Shown: positions 60,841-64,000 of the stretch, one piece after another
Position numbering within the stretch: position 1 is the stretch's first letter
How the letters are laid out: every line of letters starts with the position of its first letter
Assembly: GCF_000328565.1 (NCBI RefSeq)
Contig: NC_019958.1
Span: 1-64,000, forward strand
Direction: 5' to 3'
DNA from: Mycobacterium sp. JS623
GTDB taxonomy: Bacteria; Actinomycetota; Actinomycetes; Mycobacteriales; Mycobacteriaceae
Length of the DNA stretch: 64,000 nt
Program-made: the position numbers and the translations under genes
The notes under the pieces: model-generated
What the model was told of the DNA's origin: nothing
The model's input: the letters and a program-made list of their open reading frames with translations, nothing else
The model's database searches: none

Positions 60841-61026
60841 TCAGCCGTACACCTCGGGCAATGACTGAAAGGGGGACGAGGGCGGCCCCTCGATGGGGCC
60901 TCTCAACTCCATCGGCTGACTGGGCAGCTGGCTGATCTGGACCGGCAGCCGCTGCGGCGAACCCACGAACTCGAAGGCGTGGACGTGGTCGTCTCGCGCA
61001 TCATCACCCATTCGTTCACCTGCCAT
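60841..61026 (-). CDS. small hypothetical protein, 61 aa
   Basis: ATG 61026. Begins MAGERMGDDARDDHVHAFEF; the end MELRGPIEGPPSSPFQSLPE-VYG is Pro-rich. Co-directional with the GIY-YIG gene. Function unknown. Confidence 0.52.
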   Translation of the reverse strand: MAGERMGDDARDDHVHAFEFVGSPQRLPVQISQLPSQPMELRGPIEGPPSSPFQSLPEVYG

Positions 61027-61110
61027 CCGCCTCGATTAATCCGGTCTGACTCTCCCACACCTGTACATAGAGGGCCAGCGACTCACGCGCGCTCGCGGAA
61101 CCATCTTCGG

Positions 61111-61272
61111 TCAGGTTGCAGAGTGTCCGGCGCACAGCCAGTAGGGCTGCGGCCAAGGCTTGCGGCGGCGGTGATCAACGTGAGGGAAGACGATGGCCAC
61201 ACCCGGTTGATCGCAGTCACGGCAACGGTGTTCGGTGCCCGCGAATCGGGCGCGTGCGTCAATGACCGTCAT
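61111..61272 (-). CDS. small zinc-finger-like protein, 53 aa
   Basis: ATG 61272 with AAGGAG 5 nt upstream. HRCRDCDQPGVAI, FPHVDHRRRKPWPQP and LCAGHSAT give two Cys-rich ends around a basic DHRRRKPWPQP core shared with the gene at 61740-61958. Probably a zinc mini-protein. Function unknown. Confidence 0.63.
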   Translation of the reverse strand: MTVIDARARFAGTEHRCRDCDQPGVAIVFPHVDHRRRKPWPQPYWLCAGHSAT

Positions 61273-61280
61273 GCCGCTCC

Positions 61281-61487
61281 TTATGCGAGCCTGGGTCGGG
61301 CCGCTCCGTCGAGACCATCCGGCATCGGCTCGTGTTTCATGGCGGGCTGTCCGATCACTTTCTTGACACAGAACCCGAGGATGTCGTCCCGGTCATCGGG
61401 TATCCAGTCCCCGGCGGGCGTTTGCGCAATGGACTTGCCGCAGTTGCGACACGTAGCCACCATGCGCACCGTCTCTGATTCCCTCAC
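61281..61487 (-). CDS. small zinc-finger-like protein, 68 aa
   Basis: GTG 61487 (AGGAG 5 nt upstream) overlaps the stop of the 35-aa gene. MVATCRNCGKSIAQTPAGDW with CxxC, then GFCVKKVIG, a half zinc ribbon. Function unknown. Confidence 0.6.
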   Translation of the reverse strand: MRESETVRMVATCRNCGKSIAQTPAGDWIPDDRDDILGFCVKKVIGQPAMKHEPMPDGLDGAARPRLA

Positions 61488-61591
61488 CTGCTCTCCTTTC
61501 GCCGATAAGCGTTGCGGCGCTTCGCCTCAGATAGTCGCCGCATGGGTGATTCGTAAGCATGACCGCATCGTTCACACCACCCGTGCTTCAT
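61484..61591 (-). CDS. Cys-containing basic mini-protein, 35 aa
   Basis: ATG 61591 to TGA 61484, overlapping the next GTG. MKHGWCERCGHAYESPMRRL then a strongly basic helix (SEAKRRNAYRRKESR). CxxC plus basic tail suggests nucleic-acid contact. Supported by tight overlaps on both sides. Confidence 0.58.
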   Translation of the reverse strand: MKHGWCERCGHAYESPMRRLSEAKRRNAYRRKESR

Positions 61592-61593
61592 CG

Positions 61594-61743
61594 TCACCAC
61601 GTGTATCTTTCCGCTTCCCAGCTGCATTCCGGCCCGTTAGTACCGGATACATAACCCTGCTGAATCAGCAGGGAGACAGAATCGACGTAGGCAGTCACCT
61701 CGGCCTTCGGCGTGCCGTCGGGGAGATTGATCGTGATCTTCAT
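61594..61743 (-). CDS. small hypothetical protein, 49 aa
   Basis: ATG 61743 overlaps the upstream stop (ATGA). Begins MKITINLPDGTPKAEVTAYV, a beta-rich start, and ends CSWEAERYTW. Function unknown. Confidence 0.6.
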   Translation of the reverse strand: MKITINLPDGTPKAEVTAYVDSVSLLIQQGYVSGTNGPECSWEAERYTW

Positions 61744-61958
61744 CGTCTAGCCCTTCGTACTCTGCGCTGGACGAGCTGCCGAATGGCTTCTGCTCGTTTG
61801 GGTCTGCCCGCGCGCTTGGCGTACGCGGGCTGCGGCCACGGCTTGCGCCGCCGGTGATCGACGCGCGCAAGGACGAAGGTCACCACTGGTCGCGTGCAAT
61901 TGCGGCACGGGTTTTCGGTGTTCTTGATAACCCGGCCGCACACGTCGATGACTATCAT
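61740..61958 (-). CDS. small zinc-finger-like basic protein, 72 aa
   Basis: ATG 61958 with GAGGGG 7 nt upstream. NPCRNCTRPVVTFVLARVDH followed by RRRKPWPQP, paralogous to the 53-aa gene at 61111, then a basic helical tail (RAEAIRQLVQRRVRRARR). Probably binds nucleic acid. Confidence 0.62.
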   Translation of the reverse strand: MIVIDVCGRVIKNTENPCRNCTRPVVTFVLARVDHRRRKPWPQPAYAKRAGRPKRAEAIRQLVQRRVRRARR

Positions 61959-61962
61959 TCGG

Positions 61963-62439
61963 TCACCCCTCAAGTCTGAGGAACATGGCCGCCCGGTCCT
62001 GGGCCACTTCGATTAGCGCGGGTATCCGAGCATGGGCGCTTCTCGCGTAGACGTGCAACGCGCCGGCGAGTTCGTATAGAAGCTCGGAGTCGGTGAGACG
62101 CAGCGGGTCCGTCTCCGATTGGCGCTCCCCGCTCTGCGGGCTTGACGTCAAGCAGGCGTGGATGTCGTCCAACCGGACGACGGCTGTTTCGATCACGCTG
62201 CCGTCGTCCTGTTCGACCTCGAACACGTCGAAGGGTTGTGCGCACACCTCGCCCAAGGCGCCCAGCTTGGCCACCGCGGACATACGTGCGTCGAAATGCT
62301 CGGTGGCGCGAACACGCTCGGCCTCGAGTTCGGATTCGAGGAGCTCGACCATGTCGAGCAGTTCACCGTGCAAGCCGTCGAAGACACCGTATTCGCGGCA
62401 ATACCGTGCACGTTCCGTCAGATCACCCAGGTTGCTCAT
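61963..62439 (-). CDS. hypothetical protein, 158 aa
   Basis: ATG 62439. Begins MSNLGDLTERARYCREYGVF; a coiled helical N-terminus (ELLDMVELLESELEAERVRA), a beta segment with DVFEVEQDDGSVIETAVVRL and a helical end. Function unknown. Confidence 0.62.
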   Translation of the reverse strand: MSNLGDLTERARYCREYGVFDGLHGELLDMVELLESELEAERVRATEHFDARMSAVAKLGALGEVCAQPFDVFEVEQDDGSVIETAVVRLDDIHACLTSSPQSGERQSETDPLRLTDSELLYELAGALHVYARSAHARIPALIEVAQDRAAMFLRLEG

Positions 62440-62457
62440 GGTGTCTCTCAGTCGATT

Positions 62458-62610
62458 TCAGTTGTTGGGGATCGTGGGATAGGTCCACACGGCGATGGCA
62501 TCGAGCAGGCGTTGATTCGCAGCGAGCAGCACGTGCGCGGTCTGTCGTAGCCGTTCGTTCTCGGCCGCCAGCTCGTCGCAGTGAGTACACGTCTGCTCGC
62601 GATTGGTCAT
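62458..62610 (-). CDS. small coiled-coil protein, 50 aa
   Basis: GGAGG lies 7 nt before ATG 62610. MTNREQTCTHCDELAAENER then LRQTAHVLLAANQRLLDAIA: a CxxC start and one long helix. Function unknown. Confidence 0.6.
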   Translation of the reverse strand: MTNREQTCTHCDELAAENERLRQTAHVLLAANQRLLDAIAVWTYPTIPNN

Positions 62611-62612
62611 CG

Positions 62613-62921
62613 TCATTCCTCCAGGTGCGCAGGTATCAGCACGGAGTGGGTTCCATCGGCGCGGACGCCAACCCACTTCGTATCCGGCGGTGATTGGCGA
62701 CTCTGCGGCGCACACCGCCGGCAGACGATCTCGGCGTCCGTCGTGGAAAGGTCGTAGTCGTAGTAATCGTCGTTGAGCTGAATTCGGTGATCGCAGGCTG
62801 CGAAGCACCCCTCGTTGTTGTCGGGCCGGTGCAATCTGGTCTGCGCCGACGGATAGACGTCCCCGTTCGCATCGCAGATGCGGTAGAAGGAGGTGCAGCG
62901 ATCCATGCTGGCGAGAATCAT
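62613..62921 (-). CDS. hypothetical Cys/His-rich protein, 102 aa
   Basis: Overlaps the methyltransferase stop by one base. RCTSFYRICDANGDVYPSAQ, CFAACDHRI and EIVCRRCAP give enough Cys and His for one or two zinc sites. The DDYYDYDLS patch is very acidic. Function unknown. Confidence 0.6.
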   Translation of the reverse strand: MILASMDRCTSFYRICDANGDVYPSAQTRLHRPDNNEGCFAACDHRIQLNDDYYDYDLSTTDAEIVCRRCAPQSRQSPPDTKWVGVRADGTHSVLIPAHLEE

Positions 62922-63670
62922 CAGGTCGCCAGTTCCAGTGTCACGTGCGAAAGCCGTTCCGCCGCAGCCTCACACTGCGACTCGCGGAGCTCTACGCCGA
63001 TCGCTCGGCGACCCGTCTGTCTCGCGGCCACCAGCGTCGACGCGGAGCCTGCGAACGGGTCGACGACCAATCCGCCAGGCGGACATCCGTAGCCGATGAG
63101 CGGATCGAGAAGGGCAACGGGCTTCTCTGTCTCGTTGATCGCGCGCCCATGCATCGACCGGCTGTAGATGACGGAGCGCATCAGGCGCGGCCCGCCGTCG
63201 TGGGATTCGTACGCAGAGGTGTTGACGTTGCCCGTGTGCGGCGGCCTGGTCTTCCTGCGTACCTGGCGGGCGGTCTCGTCGGCTGTCGTTGGGGTCTGGT
63301 GGTGGATTTCCGACCACGCGGCATCGGTTCGGTACCAGTGCAGTGCGTGCTCGTGTACCCGTTTGAACCGATCGGCGGCGAAGCCGCTGCCGTTGTGCTT
63401 CTCCCAGACGACGTCTTGCGACATGCGCCAGCCCGTGAACTCGTCTCGTCGGTCGAGGAACATCCGCATCGATCCGAAGCACCAGAGCGACTTGCCGAAC
63501 GGACGCAACGCCATCGGCCAGCCAGTAGGCCAGCTGTCCCAGCTGAGCGAGGTCTCACCGTAGGGAGGATCGGCGATCAGCAAATCGGCCGTCACGCCGA
63601 GCGCGGGCAGCACGTCTCGGAAGTCGCCGTGGTACAGCGCGACCCGCTCATCCTCGTAGTACGGAATCAT
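62921..63670 (-). CDS. DPPY-type DNA methyltransferase (N4-cytosine/N6-adenine)
   Basis: 249 aa. Catalytic motif IV LLIADPPYGETSLSWD (D34 to Y37) comes first and the SAM-binding motif I LVVDPFAGSASTL near residue 210, the beta-class order. The central region contains AINETEKPVALLDPLIGYGC, typical of this class. Transfers methyl from SAM to adenine N6 or cytosine N4 in DNA. No restriction endonuclease is adjacent; it is the third orphan methyltransferase of the window. Confidence 0.87.
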   Translation of the reverse strand: MIPYYEDERVALYHGDFRDVLPALGVTADLLIADPPYGETSLSWDSWPTGWPMALRPFGKSLWCFGSMRMFLDRRDEFTGWRMSQDVVWEKHNGSGFAADRFKRVHEHALHWYRTDAAWSEIHHQTPTTADETARQVRRKTRPPHTGNVNTSAYESHDGGPRLMRSVIYSRSMHGRAINETEKPVALLDPLIGYGCPPGGLVVDPFAGSASTLVAARQTGRRAIGVELRESQCEAAAERLSHVTLELAT

Positions 63671-63698
63671 CGCGGACCCAAACTCATGAGACAGCGCA

Positions 63699-64000
63699 TC
63701 AGGCCGGCTTGCTCGTCGAGCGCCTGTCGGCCAGTCGGATCAGGCGACGGATTCTGCCGGCGATCGCGTCCTTGGTCGTGGGTGGGTCGGCCAGTTGCGC
63801 GAGCTGTTCGAGGGAGACGAGGCGATGTTCGATGCGCAGCCGCCCGGCCTGCACCAGCTGGGCTGGCGCGTCATCGCCGAGCACCGTCAGAGCACGTTCG
63901 ACCTCGGCGGCAGTCGCCGCCGCAGCTGCCTCTGAGCGCAGACGGTTCGCGCTACCGAACTGCCGTGCCGCCCCCGACGCGGCGTTCTGCGCCCTGCGCG
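63699..64000 (-). CDS. WhiA-like protein, C-terminal part (runs off the window)
   Basis: Only the last 100 residues are visible. [40 protein letters not shown] and [20 protein letters not shown] match the C-terminal HTH of WhiA, an actinobacterial transcription factor that works with WhiB-type partners in sporulation and division. The usual chromosomal gene sits by rapZ and yvcK; nothing of that context is present here, so this looks like an element-borne paralogue. Confidence 0.8.
   Translation of the reverse strand, partial: RRAQNAASGAARQFGSANRLRSEAAAAATAAEVERALTVLGDDAPAQLVQAGRLRIEHRLVSLEQLAQLADPPTTKDAIAGRIRRLIRLADRRSTSKPA

Noticed and set aside
1..64000. CRISPR array, IS element, tRNA or rRNA
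   Set aside because: No regularly spaced repeats, transposase motifs, tRNA-like folds or rRNA sequence were seen on either strand.

Overview
The window looks like part of a mobile or accessory replicon of a mycobacterium (fast-grower or environmental type), most likely a large plasmid, an integrative conjugative element or a plasmid-like prophage. The signs are very high GC, AGGAGG-type ribosome sites with many GTG/TTG starts and TGA/ATG overlaps, a Rv3717-like cell-wall amidase, a mycobacterial Ala-rich PE/PGRS-like secreted protein, a PknH-type sensor lipoprotein, DUF7373 and DUF4333 envelope proteins, one exact mycobacterial LexA (SOS) box, and the C-terminus of a WhiA-like regulator. No rRNA, tRNA, CRISPR array, transposase, integrase, relaxase or recognisable Rep was found. 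Most genes are short, of unknown function and on the minus strand in tightly packed operons; many are under 60 codons.

Layout. 1-600: hairpin-rich ORF-free DNA, then a PHD-like antitoxin gene. 1.5-5.2 kb: minus-strand small genes, a phage-type adenine methyltransferase, a secreted amidase and an SOS-box gene. 5.3-8 kb: a large secreted Ala-rich protein divergent from a double-XRE regulator. 8-11.5 kb: small genes and a metallophosphoesterase. 11.5-16.5 kb: a possible DNA-transfer/envelope module (FtsK-like translocase, secreted HNH nuclease, secreted S1 protease, helical Pro-rich protein). 16.9-25.9 kb: small hypotheticals, an alpha/beta hydrolase, Cys-rich mini-proteins and a membrane-anchored protein. 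26-34 kb: UvrD-type helicase, possible Imm61-like protein, second metallophosphoesterase, DEDDh exonuclease and many mini-genes. 34-39 kb: Doc toxin with antitoxin, a frameshifted gene, a one-chain AbiE-like antitoxin/nucleotidyltransferase, and a membrane-protein gene split by a 10-bp tandem repeat. 39-42.7 kb: cytosine-C5 methyltransferase coupled to DUF6283, and a MazG-like protein. 42.6-48.7 kb: a phospho-signalling and envelope cluster: FHA-XRE regulator, PknH-type lipoprotein, Ser/Thr kinase with a FecB-like extracytoplasmic domain, DUF7373 lipoprotein, DUF4333 protein. 48.7-64 kb: hypotheticals, two PD-(D/E)XK-type proteins, RNase HI, a GIY-YIG protein, a dense mini-gene operon, a DPPY methyltransferase and a truncated whiA-like gene.

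How the parts may work together (inference): three methyltransferases without partner nucleases would protect the element from host restriction. The toxin-antitoxin genes would stabilise it. The FtsK-like ATPase and wall-active secreted proteins could serve transfer. The kinase/FHA cluster could link an envelope signal, possibly a siderophore, to transcription. Three genes are broken or switchable by frame: 23613-23758, 34721-35417 and 38618-39146. Starts were chosen by ribosome site and overlap logic; functions rest on motif recognition by eye, without database searches.
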